NCBI RefSeq assembly: GCF_014654615.1
Contig: NZ_BNBB01000025.1
Coordinates: 23,367-87,366, forward strand
Direction: 5' to 3'
DNA: 64,000 nt
From: Streptosporangium violaceochromogenes
GTDB lineage: Bacteria > Actinomycetota > Actinomycetes > Streptosporangiales > Streptosporangiaceae
Under the pieces are notes generated by a model. That model saw nothing but the letters and a program-made list of their open reading frames with translations. It had not been told where the DNA came from and ran no database searches. The translations under genes and the position numbers were made by a program. Below are positions 37,701-44,972 of this stretch, piece after piece; positions within the stretch are counted from its first letter, which is position 1; each line of letters begins with the position of its first letter.

Positions 37701-40700
37701 CCAGCAGCCGCGCCCATCGGGGGAACGAGGTGCCGACCGGCGGCAGCTCGACGGCCGTCCCCTCGGCGCTCTCGGCGAGGGCGCGCGCGGCCTGGGCGAG
37801 GTCGGACAGCAGGATGCGCCACGACACGCCGTCGACGACGAGGTGGTGCGCGACCAGCAGCAGCCGGCCGGGAGTGCGCGGCCCGGCGTCCAGCCAGACC
37901 GCCTGGAGCATCCGGCCGGCGTCGGGGTCCAGCCGGCCCGCCGCCCGCGCGCGGTGCCCGGCGATCGTCTCCGCCGGGAAACCGTCGTCGGTCTCGACCC
38001 GTTCGAGCAGGTCGCGGGCCCGGAGCGTGCCGGGCGGCGGCACCTCCAGGCTCCAGCCGTCGTCGCGCCGCAGCCGGGCGCGCAGCATGCCGTGGTGGTC
38101 GAGTACGGCCTGCAGCGCGGCGGTGAGCAGGCCGGGGTCGAGGCCGGCCGGGGCACGCAGCGTGACGGCCTGATGGAAGCCGCCGATCGGGGCGCCGAGC
38201 GCGCGCAGCCAGTGGACGATCGGGGTCGCCGGCGCGACACCGACGCCCGGGTCGTGCGCCGCCGCGCTCGCCCGGAGGTCCCGGCCGCGGGCGAGCGCGG
38301 CGACGGTGCGGTGCCGGAAGACGTCGCGGGGGGTGATGGCCAGGCCCGCGCGCCGCGCCCGGCTCACCAGCTGGATCGCGACGATGCTGTCGCCGCCGAG
38401 CTCGAAGAAGCCGTCGTGCACACCCACCCGCGGCAGGCCGAGCACCTCGGCGAACAGCTCCGCGAGAACGCGCTCGGCGGGGGTGGCCGGGGCGGTGTCG
38501 CCGGTGAGGGCCGTCCAGTCCGGCTCCGGCAGGGCTCGCCTGTCCAGTTTGCCGTTCGGGTTCAGCGGCAGCGGCCCGTCCAGCACCACGATCACGCCGG
38601 GCACCATGTACTCCGGGAGCAGGCCCGCGGCCAGGTTCCGCAGCTCTGCCACGTCGGTCCCCGAGGGCCCGGTCACGTAGCCGACCAGCCGCAGGACGCC
38701 CCGGTGGTCCCGGCGGGCGACGACCGCCGCCTGCGCGACGGCCGGGTGGGTCATCAGGACGCTCTCGACCTCGCCGGGCTCGACACGGTGACCGCGGATC
38801 TTGAGCTGGCCGTCCTCACGGCCGAGGAAGTCGATGTTCCCGTCGGGACGCAGCCGGGCCCGGTCGCCGGTGCGGTACATGCGGTCGCCGGGCGCCCCGA
38901 ACGGGTCGGCCACGAACCGTCCGGCGGTGAGCCCCGGCCTGCCGAGGTAACCGCGGGCCAGCCCCCGGCCCGCGACGTACAACTCCCCCACGGCGCCGGG
39001 CGGAACCGGCCGCAGCGCGGAGTCGAGGATGCGGCAGCCGGTGCCGGGGTCGGGCACGCCGATCGGCGCCGGGCCGCTCCAGCCGGGTTCGGCGTGCCAG
39101 AGGGTGGAGTTGACGGTCGCCTCGGTCAGCCCGTACGCCACCACGACCCGCATGTGCCCTCCCCACCGGGCGATCAGCTCGGCCGGGACGGTCTCGGTGC
39201 CCACCACCAGCACGGCGCCCGCCGGCAGCGAGCAGCCGGCGGGAAGCGCGGCCACCAGCGACGGCGGCAGGATCATGTGGGTGACCCCGTGCTCGGCGAG
39301 GTAGCCGGTCAGCTCGGGCCCGGCGACACGGCGCTCGGCGGGCACGACGACGGCCGTGCCGCCGGCGCACAGCGTCATCACCAGGTCCCAGACGGCGACG
39401 TCGAAGCCGATGGAGGCGAACTGCGCGACCCTGCTGCCGGCGTCCACGCCGAGCCGTTCGGCGGCGGTGGCGATGAGGCCGCCGACGCCGTCGTGGGAGA
39501 CCACGACCCCCTTGGGGCGCCCGGTCGAGCCGGAGGTGTGGATGACGTAGGCCGCCCGGTCCGGGCCGGGGATCGCGGCGTCGGCCAGGTCGGTGTCCTC
39601 CAGCCCGTCCAGTTCGGCGGCCACGGCGGGGTCGTCCACGAGGACACGGGGAACGGCGAGGCCGGGCAGCTCGCCGGCCAGGCCGGTCACCGAGACGACG
39701 GCGCGCGCCCTCGCGTCCTCGGCCATGTACGCCACGCGGTCGGCCGGATGGTCCAGGTCGAGGGGGAGGTAGGCGGCGCCCGCCTTCATCACGGCGAGCA
39801 TCGCGACGACCATGCCGGCCGAGCGCGGCACGGCGACCGCGACGACGTCCTCGGGGCGGACGCCCCGGCTCCGCAGCAGCCGGGCGAGCCGGTTGGCCCG
39901 GCCGTTCAGCTCCGCGTACGACAGCCGCTCCGTCTCGCAGATCAGGGCGAGGGCGTCCGGCCGCCGCGCGGCCTGCCGTTCGAACGCCCCGGGCCAGGTC
40001 ACGTCCCCGGCCACGTTCCCGATGGCGGGGCCGGTGAGCCGGGCGAGCGCCGACCGGCGCTCGTCGGCGGTGGTCAGGTCGATGGAGCCCAGCGGCCGGT
40101 CGGGGTGGGCGGCCATCGCCTCCAGCACCGCCAGCAGGCGCCGCTCGTGCCCGGCGAGCGTGGCGGGGTCGCACAGGGCGGCGTCGGCCTCGACGTCGAT
40201 CCGCATGCCCTCCCCCGCGGGCCGGTCGTGGACGGCGACGGACAGGTCGTTGACCGGGCCGCGGGAGAGGTACTCGAAGACGCAGGACAGGCCGTCGAAG
40301 CGCACCGGCTCGTGGAACGGCATGACGTTGGCGGTGGGCCCGACGAGGGAGCGCAGCCCGTCGGGGCGCCCCAGCTCCCTGGCCAGGTCCTCCCCCCGGT
40401 AGCGCGTGTGCGCGGCCAGCGCGCGGATCTCCCCCGCCACCGCCTCGACGAGCCGGGCGGGGGTGGTGTCCGGCCGTACGGCCAGCCGCAGCGGCACGAC
40501 GTTGGACATCAGGCCGGGGGTGTGCCTCAGCTCGGGGTCCAGCCGGCCGGTCACCGGCAGGCCGAGCACCACGTCCCGCTCGCCGGTGGCCCGGTGCAGG
40601 TAGGCCGCCACGGCCGCGACGGCCAGGCGTGACAGGCGGCCTCCCATCGCGGCGGCCGCCTCGCGCAGCCGTTCGGTGTGCTCGGCGGACAGTTCCACGG

Positions 40701-41442
40701 TGCGCACGGCGGCCCGGCCGGACCCGCCGGTGGGCCCGCCGGGCGGGCACTCCACTAGGCGGGCGGGCTCCTCCGGCAGCCCGGCGAGGCGGTCGCGCCA
40801 GAAGCGGCGGTCGGCCGCGTACGCCTCCGAGGCCCGGTAGCCGGTGTCGGCGTCCACCACGGGACGCAGCGACCAGGCGGAGGGGGGCGTGGGGGATGCG
40901 GCCTCGGGGGCCGCGCCGTACAGCTCGGCGGCCCGGAAGACGAGCCGCAGGATTCCGGAGGCGTCGGTGAGCAGGTGGTGGTGGCGGTTGTACCACCAGA
41001 CCCGGTGGGAGTCGATTCTCAGCAGCGCGTGGGTGAACAGGGGGCCGCGCGCGAGGTCGGCGGGCCGGGCCATGTCGGCGTCCATCCACGCGCGGGCCGC
41101 CGCCCGCGGGTCGCGTTCGCCGGTCAGGTCCAGCACCGCGGGCGACCAGTCTCCGGGACTGCGGAGGATCTGGACGGGACGCCCGTCCCTTTCGGCGAAG
41201 ACCACGTGCAGGTTCTCGGCCTCCAGGACGGCCCGGCGCACCGCGGCGGCCAGCCGGGGCACGTCGGGACCGTCCTGCGCGGGGGTGGTCCCCGCCGCTC
41301 CCGCCGCTCCCGCCGCGGAGAGCTTCACGTAACAGCCGATGTTGTAGACCGGGCTGTCCGGCTCGATCTGCTGGGCCAGCCAGATTCCGGTCTGCGCCCC
41401 GGTCAGAGGCAGCGCGAACCCGTCGTCGAGCATCGTCTCCAT
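25744..41442 (-). CDS. Tetramodular siderophore NRPS
   Basis: 5232 aa. Order (approximate residues): C1 10-440, A1 470-965, T1 (GGDS ~1018), E1 1060-1510, C2 1540-2010, A2 2035-2545, T2 (GGDS ~2594), C3 2655-3085, A3 3110-3627, T3 (GGHS ~3677), C4 3720-4165, A4 4190-4706, T4 (GGHS ~4755), C5 4810-5225. There is no thioesterase. The A3 code reads D-M-E-N-L-G-L-I-N-K, the delta-N-hydroxyornithine code of coelichelin and erythrochelin synthetases. By-eye codes for A1 and A4 are related (D-V-W-I-L-V-A-V-N-K and D-V-F-I-V-V-A-V-N-K); A2 reads D-A-W-D-F-G-C-I-Q-K and is unassigned. C1 has HHLLTDA; C5 has HYIGVDE, lacking the second His. ATG at 41442 after GGGAAGG, 44 bp after the binding-protein gene. 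Inferred product: tetrapeptide hydroxamate released by C5. Confidence 0.93.
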   Translation of the reverse strand: METMLDDGFALPLTGAQTGIWLAQQIEPDSPVYNIGCYVKLSAAGAAGAAGTTPAQDGPDVPRLAAAVRRAVLEAENLHVVFAERDGRPVQILRSPGDWSPAVLDLTGERDPRAAARAWMDADMARPADLARGPLFTHALLRIDSHRVWWYNRHHHLLTDASGILRLVFRAAELYGAAPEAASPTPPSAWSLRPVVDADTGYRASEAYAADRRFWRDRLAGLPEEPARLVECPPGGPTGGSGRAAVRTVELSAEHTERLREAAAAMGGRLSRLAVAAVAAYLHRATGERDVVLGLPVTGRLDPELRHTPGLMSNVVPLRLAVRPDTTPARLVEAVAGEIRALAAHTRYRGEDLARELGRPDGLRSLVGPTANVMPFHEPVRFDGLSCVFEYLSRGPVNDLSVAVHDRPAGEGMRIDVEADAALCDPATLAGHERRLLAVLEAMAAHPDRPLGSIDLTTADERRSALARLTGPAIGNVAGDVTWPGAFERQAARRPDALALICETERLSYAELNGRANRLARLLRSRGVRPEDVVAVAVPRSAGMVVAMLAVMKAGAAYLPLDLDHPADRVAYMAEDARARAVVSVTGLAGELPGLAVPRVLVDDPAVAAELDGLEDTDLADAAIPGPDRAAYVIHTSGSTGRPKGVVVSHDGVGGLIATAAERLGVDAGSRVAQFASIGFDVAVWDLVMTLCAGGTAVVVPAERRVAGPELTGYLAEHGVTHMILPPSLVAALPAGCSLPAGAVLVVGTETVPAELIARWGGHMRVVVAYGLTEATVNSTLWHAEPGWSGPAPIGVPDPGTGCRILDSALRPVPPGAVGELYVAGRGLARGYLGRPGLTAGRFVADPFGAPGDRMYRTGDRARLRPDGNIDFLGREDGQLKIRGHRVEPGEVESVLMTHPAVAQAAVVARRDHRGVLRLVGYVTGPSGTDVAELRNLAAGLLPEYMVPGVIVVLDGPLPLNPNGKLDRRALPEPDWTALTGDTAPATPAERVLAELFAEVLGLPRVGVHDGFFELGGDSIVAIQLVSRARRAGLAITPRDVFRHRTVAALARGRDLRASAAAHDPGVGVAPATPIVHWLRALGAPIGGFHQAVTLRAPAGLDPGLLTAALQAVLDHHGMLRARLRRDDGWSLEVPPPGTLRARDLLERVETDDGFPAETIAGHRARAAGRLDPDAGRMLQAVWLDAGPRTPGRLLLVAHHLVVDGVSWRILLSDLAQAARALAESAEGTAVELPPVGTSFPRWARLLAADARGASRRAELETWRRVLDAPTPALGLRPVDPGTDTAANLCSLTVSLPAGQTAPLLTGLPAAYHGKVGDVLLTALAVAVARRHPALPPGGALSDGVPSGGAGPEAGGGFVVELEGHGREQDEVDGGADGAVDLARTVGWFTSVFPVRLDPGDVDWEEFLAGGPAVGRALKRIKEQVRALPSSGLGYGQLRHLSEDTSDTLAGLPAPRVLFNYLGRFRVDEDGDWCPAGDAEPLAAGRDPRMPLTRPLEIDAIVRDGTSGPELSATWSWPRGVLDRSDVAALAAAWCDALRGLAAHLTVPGAGGHTPSDFPLVAIGQEEVDEIEAAVRDLEDVLPVTPLQRGLFFHALFDEAASDVYTVQQVVELTGAVDGAPDGALHRAVRGLLERHPLLRAGFRQRPGGEVVQFVPGRVTVPWREVDAPGGDDEEERAARAVAEEERARRFDLAAPPLLRGAFVRGTGRHRLILTLHHLVADGWSVPLMLRDLVAGLAGGGDVPSAADTPHREYFSWLAGRDHEAARAAWRRALRGLEEPTLVAGAGPAVPGPCGRARHVLAAGPTARLTAWARERGLTPSTVVQGAWGLLLGRLTGRRDVVFGTTVSGRQADVEGVEAMVGLLANTLPVRVSWRPDERPADLLARLQETQADLLDHQHLGLAEIQRLAGFAGPDGRALFDTLVVVENYPATGDLRDPGGAFAITGVDVHDASHYPLSLTVVPGTELDLWLDHDTGRFGPGLAARLVEGLAHLLETMADEPGRPVGRLDVLPARERERVRLAGADRPIPEVTLSAAFAARVAEAPDAVALIDGRERLSYAELHRRAGVLARRLAAAGVGPGDFVAVAVPRSAALAVALLGVLTSGAAYVPMDVDYPPDRLAFTLADCGARVVVTTARGAAGLPAVDGVERVLLDAGDAGDAGDAGSIGSIGSVENAGVGGASGDAAPRPPAPGGPAYLIYTSGSTGRPKGVVVTHRAVVGHFAWAHERFGLGAGDRVLHQASAGFDASVWQLLWPLCAGAAVVLAEQGGHLDPAHLADLVQRHRVTVLDTVPAMLQAFLGADEVTGDQGGAPVTWAATLRRVFCGGEALPRDLARRWRELTGVPVDNCYGPTEATIQVTWQDGREPLGGDTVPLGVPVWNTRLHILDACLRPVPDGVPGELHIAGDQLALGYHGRPGLTCERFVADPYGPPGTRMYRTGDLVRRRADGALEYLGRTDDQVKIHGNRVELGEVEARLAGEPGVARAVVVARGTGGATRLLGYAVPAPGARLDGAALRAALAAALPAPLVPAAVVVTGELPLTPNGKVDRAALPAPEVTHRPARAPRTEEERTLCRVFTDVLGVEAGVDDDFFVLGGDSLSSIAVSGRARRAGLPVSPRDVFAHRTPAALAAALSGAPAAPAESAGGPGEAGPIRFTEAEIDRVRAVSPVPVEDVWPLSPLQEGIFFHATYDTDAIDVYTSQDVFEFARRVDAGRLRAACATLLARNPSLRAGFTAEGLPRPAQFVGTGLTPPLSEVDLSHLPPGEQEGRVAGLLAEDRTRRFDLSAPPLMRLLLIRLGDRDRLVISHHLILWDGWSAWLFLEELFTLYDRGGDGRGLPARGSYRDYLAWLAGQDAGAALAAWRGALAGLAEPALVRPGDDGLRPVIPLNLDTVLPRAAGDRFRAAARRSGLTLNTLLNTAWGLTLAAELGRDDVVFGAAVAGRPVAVPEVESIIGMFLNTVPVRIALNPREPVIDLLRRVQDERVALMPYEHLGLGELQRESGHRRLFDTLFVLRDADGERRMTAFTRRNGIVGVTGVDATHYPLTLIVTQGTRLRVTLSYRPDAFTPDAAAALLERFTTVLARLVTGLPDPTGALDLSLPGERRSLEEERDATRRPLPPVTVAELLAERAARTPGETALVSGAERLTYAELDARVNRLARLLLSLGAAPERVIALALPRSADMVVALFAVLRTGAAYLPLDLEYPAERLEFMLGDTSPVCVVTTASVAATLPDTGVERLLLDDPAVAARLAALPSGEPTGKECPAFARHLPHRLEHPAYVIFTSGSTGRPKGVVTPYRGLTNMLLNHREAIFGPAVASAGGRRLRVAHTVSFAFDMSWEELLWLIEGHEVHVCDENLRRDAEALVAYCDRERVDVVNVTPTYAHHLIGEGLLDGHRPPLVLLGGEAVSETVWTTLRDTPGTFGYNLYGPTEYTINTLGASTADSPTPTVGRPIRNTRAYVLDSALRPVAPGAPGELHIGGVGLARGYHRRPGLTAARFVADPFAAEPGARMYRTGDLVRRRPDGGLDFLGRTDDQVKIRGYRVEPAEVGAVLEEHPLVSHAAVVADGAGPGGTGRLVGYVVPRREPADTGGLTAELRRSLKARLPAHMVPAALVTVDRLPLTVNGKLDVRALPVPAPAPAAGGRPPRSPGERVLCGLFAELLGAERVGVDDDFFDLGGHSLLATRLVSRARAALGVELAIRDLFEAPTVAELAARAAASGPGRRPAPVAADRPAEPPLSFAQQRLWVIEQLEGPSALYNFPIVVRLRGRLDVEALRAALADVAARHEALRTLVAEREGRPFQKVLPAGEARPVVEVVDAGEAELEAVLAAAVGRPFNLAAERPLRATVVRLGAEEHVVALLLHHITTDEWSDGPFLRDLSAAYAARRAGHAPRWEPLPVQYVDYTLWQRRLLGDRSDPESLAARQLAHWSQALRGAPERIDLPADRPHPARPSPSGGELVVELDPADCGRLRRLAQRAGASMFMTCHAVVAALLHRLGAGDDLPLGAPISGRTDGALEELVGFFVNTLVLRADVSGDPTFAELLARVRKTALAAFSHQDVPFEAVVEELNPTRSPDRNPLFQVMVGYRNRADGGFALAGLEVLPQPVEARTAKFDLVFDFVEDPGDGRIACVIEYRSDLFDRVTVAGLGDRLSALVGAVAADPLLPVGRIDVLTPGERARVLTGFNATDRPVTEETLAGMFRRHARERPGAVAVVDGPRSVRYAELDALSGRMARLLARHGVRAESVVGVAVPRSVETVAVMLAAGVLGAAFLPMDLAHPADRLAYMLDDAGVEVVVAVEQVAGKIPAAEGRRVLLLDDPEIARWTAETGPEREAESGPESGPEDGPGIGAAAGGPSAPVSPDQAAYVIYTSGSTGRPKGVVVSHEGIGSLVATAVDRMGLTPGSRVLQFASIGFDVVVFEVCMALCHGGCLVLVPDEARVPGRELTGFMNERRVTHAILPPSLVAALPEDCDLPEGATVLVGTETVPPDVIARWAGRLRLLAAYGLTEATVNSTLWPAEPGWDAAVPIGVPDPNTRVYVLDARLRPVPVGVPGELYVAGRGLARGYLGRPGLTAERFVACPFGPPGARMYRTGDRARWRRDGNLDFLGRADDQVKIRGFRIEPGEIAGAMTRHPAVSQAAVVIDRSGREPRLVGYAVPGGDGSAAVPGPAELRAHLAALLPAPMVPAVITVLDGPLPLTPNGKLDRRALPAPAPAAQTGAGRPLTGRQRALAGLFAEVLDLPEVGIDDNFFLLGGHSMSAMRLLGRVRALFGTGLTLRDVFDAPTVAALAGRVDRAGGGARPRPRPAGRPARLPAAPPQEWQWRRYRAGHGRAYDMAFALRAPGGLDAGALGAALADVATRHEPLRTVFAERDGRLFQEPGRARLESVSVAALDEGLRALAAERPDLTAQPPLRARLLTDGSGARALLLTAHYIGVDEWSVVPLTRDLVTAYTARLRGLAPAWEPLPVTYADYTVWAGEVLGEVAEHRLAYWREALRGLPDPALPYDRPRPAEPGARGDHVPLTLGPRLHRDIDGLAARTGTSMFMVMQAALAVLLTRYGAGTDLPIASLVAGRDEEELTGLVGCLFNTVVLRTDTSGDPGFRELLARVRETDLAAFDRQDVPFDRVARELGLPAPRVMLVHHEQARLPEPEEAGGAFEPVPTGALNADLTLSFFEPRGDGPVECLLEYDTGLFDRSTIHRIADDLTGVLKAAVADPDRPLAHDDPRRNDA
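34925..34984. repeat. 9-bp minisatellite inside NRPS A2
   Basis: Tandem units CCGGCGTCC (about four) and CGATGCTCC (about two to three), in frame. They encode alternating Asp-Ala-Gly and Ser-Ile-Gly triplets in a loop just before the A3 core motif of the second adenylation domain. Confidence 0.7.
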
Positions 41443-41486
41443 GCCTTCCCGTGCCCTGTCGTGGTGGAGGTGGCCGGTCTTCCAGG

Positions 41487-42542
41487 TCACTTCTTGATCA
41501 GCGGTGTGACCTGGTCGATGGCGTAGCGGATGCTGAGCACCGTGTTGAAGGAGAGCGCCGCGCCGATCGGCGGGTCCTGGTAGGTGAGGAAGAGGTCGCG
41601 TCCCTCCTTGGCGACCTTCAGCTCCCGGTAGACCTTGTCGTTCTTGATGCGCTGCCAGGGCTCCCTGCCGGTGGTGAGCCAGACCAGCCGGTCGACGTCC
41701 AGCATGTTCAGGCCCTCGGAGCCGAACTCGGCGACGTTGGACGCGCCCGCCCGCCGGGTGATCTGCTCCGGGACGGTGAAGCCCAGCTCGGCCAGGAAGG
41801 CCGACTTGGGGTCCCCCTTCTGGAAGGCCGAGTACTGGCCGGGCTTGAAGCTGTCGGCGGCCACGACGGTCATGCCGGCCCAGCCGGGGTTGGCCTGGCG
41901 AACCTGGGCGAACCTGTCCCGGATCTCGTCGATGAGCCGCCTGGCCCTGGTCTCCTCCCCGAGGGCGCGGCCGGCCAGCAGCGTGATGTCCTGCCACGGC
42001 GCGGCGTAGGGGTCGTGGCCCTTGGGCTGCGCGACCACCGGGGCGATCTTCGAGAGCCGGTCGTAGTGCTCCTTCTGGATGCCCGAGTACATGGCGAAGA
42101 TCAGGTCGGGTTTGAGCGCGACCAGCTTCTCGAACTTGACGCCGTCCTCGCGCAGGCCGAGCACGGTGGGCTCGGTGCCGCCCCACGCCTCCTTGGCCCA
42201 GGGCCAGTCGCTGAAGGGCGCGCGCTGGAACCAGTCGACCACGCCGACCGGCCTGTAGCCGAGCGCCAGGACCGGCTCGTGGTCGCTGAGGCCGATGGTG
42301 ACGATCCGCTCGGGTCTCTTCGTGACCTCCGTCACGCCGTACATGTGCTCGACCCGTACGGGGAAGGCCGATCCGGCGCTCGGCGTGGCGGCGCCGGCGC
42401 CGGTCGTGTCACCGGCCCTGTCTCCGGATCGGTCCGCGCCGCCGCAGGCCGCGGCCACCACGACCAGTGCCAGCGCGGCGAGGGCCGTCAGCAGGCGTCC
42501 GGCCGGGCGGGCGCCCGTGAAGGGCATGGGGGAAGGGGACAT
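41487..42542 (-). CDS. Ferric-siderophore-binding lipoprotein
   Basis: 351 aa periplasmic-binding-protein family (FepB/FhuD class III). Signal peptide with Arg, a hydrophobic stretch and a lipobox ending in Cys 33 (VVAAACGG). The mature domain has RPERIVTIG, the helix KFEKLVALKPDLIF and a final helix. Delivers the ferric siderophore to the two permeases encoded divergently. The ATG at 42542 follows GAGGAAA. First gene of the iron-regulated operon binding protein - NRPS - MbtH. Equivalent to cchF by context. Confidence 0.9.
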   Translation of the reverse strand: MSPSPMPFTGARPAGRLLTALAALALVVVAAACGGADRSGDRAGDTTGAGAATPSAGSAFPVRVEHMYGVTEVTKRPERIVTIGLSDHEPVLALGYRPVGVVDWFQRAPFSDWPWAKEAWGGTEPTVLGLREDGVKFEKLVALKPDLIFAMYSGIQKEHYDRLSKIAPVVAQPKGHDPYAAPWQDITLLAGRALGEETRARRLIDEIRDRFAQVRQANPGWAGMTVVAADSFKPGQYSAFQKGDPKSAFLAELGFTVPEQITRRAGASNVAEFGSEGLNMLDVDRLVWLTTGREPWQRIKNDKVYRELKVAKEGRDLFLTYQDPPIGAALSFNTVLSIRYAIDQVTPLIKK

Positions 42543-42680
42543 CGTTTCCTCATTCGGGGTTCGAACCGGCGTCCGGGGGGGACGTCCGGGGCGATCTTCG
42601 ACGTTCCGCTGGATCACACGGGCAACCGGGCCGGACGAGACGCGTTCCGTACCGGCGAGAACACGCCAACGAGGCGATAC

Positions 42681-42756
42681 TAAGGTAAGGCTTACCTACC
42701 TTCAATCCCCATATATAGCTTGTATGTCGGCACTTAGTGAGGTATGCCTATCCTAA
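42681..42756. promoter_or_regulatory. Two iron boxes in divergent import/NRPS promoter
   Basis: TAAGGTAAGGCTTACCTAC (42681-42699) matches the 19-bp iron-box consensus at 15 positions. TGAGGTATGCCTATCCTAA (42738-42756) matches at about 14 and overlaps the permease start. An AT-rich ATATATAGCT between them could be a -10 region. Confidence 0.7.
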
Positions 42757-43892
42757 AACCAGATCGGATCTTCGTGAGGCCCCAGAGAACATCTCCCGCG
42801 CGAGGAGTCCCCCCGCCGGACGCGCCCACCACGGCGCCCCCCACGGTGCCGAGCGCGGTCACGGCCCCGGCCGGGACGGCGAAACCCCGCCCCGGACGGC
42901 GTCCGGCGCTGCTCGCCGCCCCCGCCGTCCTGGTCGCGCTCTGCCTGCTGTCGCTGGCGGTGGGAAGCCGCGCGATCCCCCTCGACCAGGTGACGGGCGC
43001 CCTCCTCCACCCCGGCTCCCCTGGCGCCGACGGCGAAGTGGAGGCCATCGTCCGGCAGACCCGGCTGACCCGCACCCTGGTCGCCGTCCTCACCGGGGCG
43101 GCGCTCGGCCTGGCCGGGGCGGTCATGCAGGGCCTGACCCGCAACCCGCTGGCCGACCCCGGCCTGCTGGGCGTCAGCGCCGGCGCCTCCTTCGGCGTCG
43201 TGGTCGCCACCGGCCCGCTCGGCCTCACCGCGCTGCCCGTCTCCCTGTGGTTCGCCTTCGGCGGCGCCGCGCTCGCCGCCCTCGTGGTCCACGTGCTGGG
43301 CAGCCGGGGCAGCGGCGGCGCCTCCCCGGTCAAACTGGCCCTGGCGGGGGTGGCGACGACCTCCCTGCTCGACTCGCTGACCAGCGGCATCGCGCTGACC
43401 GACCCCGAGGCGCTGGACCGCTACCGCTACTGGTCGGCGGGGTCGCTGACCGGGCACGACGGCGGAGAGCTGCTGACGGTCCTGCCGTTCCTCGCCGCGG
43501 GCGCGCTTCTCGCGCTGGGCACCGCGCCGGCGCTCGACAGCCTGGCACTCGGCGACGACGTCGCCCTCGGCCTGGGCCGCCGGCTGGGCCTGATCCGGGT
43601 GCGCGCCGCCCTGGCGATCACGCTGCTGACCGGCGCGTCGGTCGCCCTCACCGGGCCGATCGTCTTCGTCGGGCTGGTGGTCCCGCACCTCGTCCGGGCG
43701 GTCGTCGGCCCCGGCCACCGCCTGCTGCTGCCCGCCTCGGCGCTGCTCGCGCCGTGCCTGGTGCTGGCGGCCGACATCGCCGGGCGCGTGGTGGCGCGCC
43801 CCCAGGAGATCGACGTGAGCCTGATCTGCGCCTTCCTCGGAGCGCCCTTCTTCATCGCCCTGGTCCGCCGCCGCCGACTCGCGGAGCTGTAG
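42744..43892 (+). CDS. Siderophore ABC permease (FecCD family)
   Basis: 382 aa, about nine to ten membrane helices. It has the FecCD signatures RLTRTLVAVLTGAALGLAGAVMQGLTRNPLADPGLLGVSAG (start of that motif near residue 106) and GPIVFVGLVVPHL near the C-terminus. The first 50 residues are Pro/Ala-rich and non-homologous, so the true start may be further in (for example GTG at 42774). The ATG at 42744 lies inside an iron box with no proper ribosome-binding site. Forms the import channel with the next gene. Confidence 0.88.
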   Translation: MPILKPDRIFVRPQRTSPARGVPPPDAPTTAPPTVPSAVTAPAGTAKPRPGRRPALLAAPAVLVALCLLSLAVGSRAIPLDQVTGALLHPGSPGADGEVEAIVRQTRLTRTLVAVLTGAALGLAGAVMQGLTRNPLADPGLLGVSAGASFGVVVATGPLGLTALPVSLWFAFGGAALAALVVHVLGSRGSGGASPVKLALAGVATTSLLDSLTSGIALTDPEALDRYRYWSAGSLTGHDGGELLTVLPFLAAGALLALGTAPALDSLALGDDVALGLGRRLGLIRVRAALAITLLTGASVALTGPIVFVGLVVPHLVRAVVGPGHRLLLPASALLAPCLVLAADIAGRVVARPQEIDVSLICAFLGAPFFIALVRRRRLAEL

Positions 43893-43894
43893 CG

Positions 43895-44968
43895 ATGCCC
43901 GGCCTCGACATCACCCGCTCCCCGGGCCGGGTCGCGTTCCGCCTGGCCGTCCCGCGCGTCTCCGGCGTCCTGCACCCCCGGCTGATACTGGTGTGCCCGG
44001 CGCTGGGCGCCGCCGCGTTCCTGGTCTTCTGCCTGACCGTCGGCGCCGGCACCGGCGACTACGCCCTCGCGCCGCACGCGGTGGTGCCCGCGCTGTGGGG
44101 CGCGGGCGACCCCGCCGACGTGTTCGTGGTGCGAGAACTCCGCCTGCCGAGAGCCTCGGTCGCCCTGCTCTGCGGCGCCGCGTTCGGCGCCGCCGGCGCC
44201 GTCTTCCAGTCGGTGACCCGCAACCCGCTGGCCGGCCCGGACATGCTCGGCATCACCCAGGGGGCCGGCGCCGCCGTGGCCGGAGGGATCGTGCTCGGCG
44301 TCGGGTCCGCCCCGGGCACCCAGACGCTGGGGCTGGCGGGCGCCCTGGGCGCCGGTCTGCTGATCTACCTGCTGGCCTGGAACCGGGGCACCACGGGGTA
44401 CCGGATCGTGCTGGTGGGCATCGGGATCAGCTGGATGTGCCTCAGCCTCACCTCCTACCTGATGAGCCGGACCGAGCTGCACCAGGCGCACAGGATCCTG
44501 GGCTGGCTCGTCGGCAGCCTCAACGACCGGGGCTGGGAGCAGGCGCGCCCCCTGGCCCTGGCGCTGGTGACGCTGGCACCGCCGGTGCTACTGCTCGGGC
44601 GGCTGCGGCGCACCCTGGAGCTGGGCGACGAGGTGGCCGCCGGGCTGGGAACGCCGGTGCAGCGCGTCCGCATGGTCCTGCTGCTGTGCGGGGCCGCGCT
44701 CGCCGCCTTCGCCACCGCCGCGGCCGGTCCCGTCCTGTTCGTCGCCCTGGCCTCACCGCAGATCGCCCAGCGCCTGGCCGGTACGGCCTCGCCACCGGTC
44801 GTCACCGCCGCGTTCACCGGCTCGGTGATCGTGCTGACCGGCGATCTGATCGGCCAGCGGCTCCTGGCCGACGCGGTCGTCCCGGTCGGCGTGGTGACCG
44901 GGGTGCTCGGCGCGCCGTTCCTGCTGTGGCAACTCGCCCGCGCCGACAAGACCGGTTCCGGAGGTTGA
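43895..44968 (+). CDS. Siderophore ABC permease (FecCD family)
   Basis: 357 aa. FecCD motifs RELRLPRASVALLCGAAFGAAGAVFQ, TRNPLAGPDMLGITQGAG and LASPQIAQRLAG (in place of the usual VPH motif) are visible, with about nine helices. It starts two bases after the first permease stop and is followed by the ATPase gene. Partner of the first permease in a heterodimeric channel, as CchC/CchD. Confidence 0.9.
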   Translation: MPGLDITRSPGRVAFRLAVPRVSGVLHPRLILVCPALGAAAFLVFCLTVGAGTGDYALAPHAVVPALWGAGDPADVFVVRELRLPRASVALLCGAAFGAAGAVFQSVTRNPLAGPDMLGITQGAGAAVAGGIVLGVGSAPGTQTLGLAGALGAGLLIYLLAWNRGTTGYRIVLVGIGISWMCLSLTSYLMSRTELHQAHRILGWLVGSLNDRGWEQARPLALALVTLAPPVLLLGRLRRTLELGDEVAAGLGTPVQRVRMVLLLCGAALAAFATAAAGPVLFVALASPQIAQRLAGTASPPVVTAAFTGSVIVLTGDLIGQRLLADAVVPVGVVTGVLGAPFLLWQLARADKTGSGG

Positions 44969-44972
44969 ACAC

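Noticed and set aside
26380..40632. Very long plus-strand open frames (over 2300 codons each) opposite the NRPS
   Set aside because: They are antisense shadows produced by extreme third-position GC. Their translations are low-complexity Arg/Gly/Pro-rich and lack domains, while the minus strand shows complete NRPS motifs.
42737..43894. N-terminal extension of the second permease over the first permease gene
   Set aside because: The frame is only a shadow of the first permease; similarity starts at the ATG at 43895.
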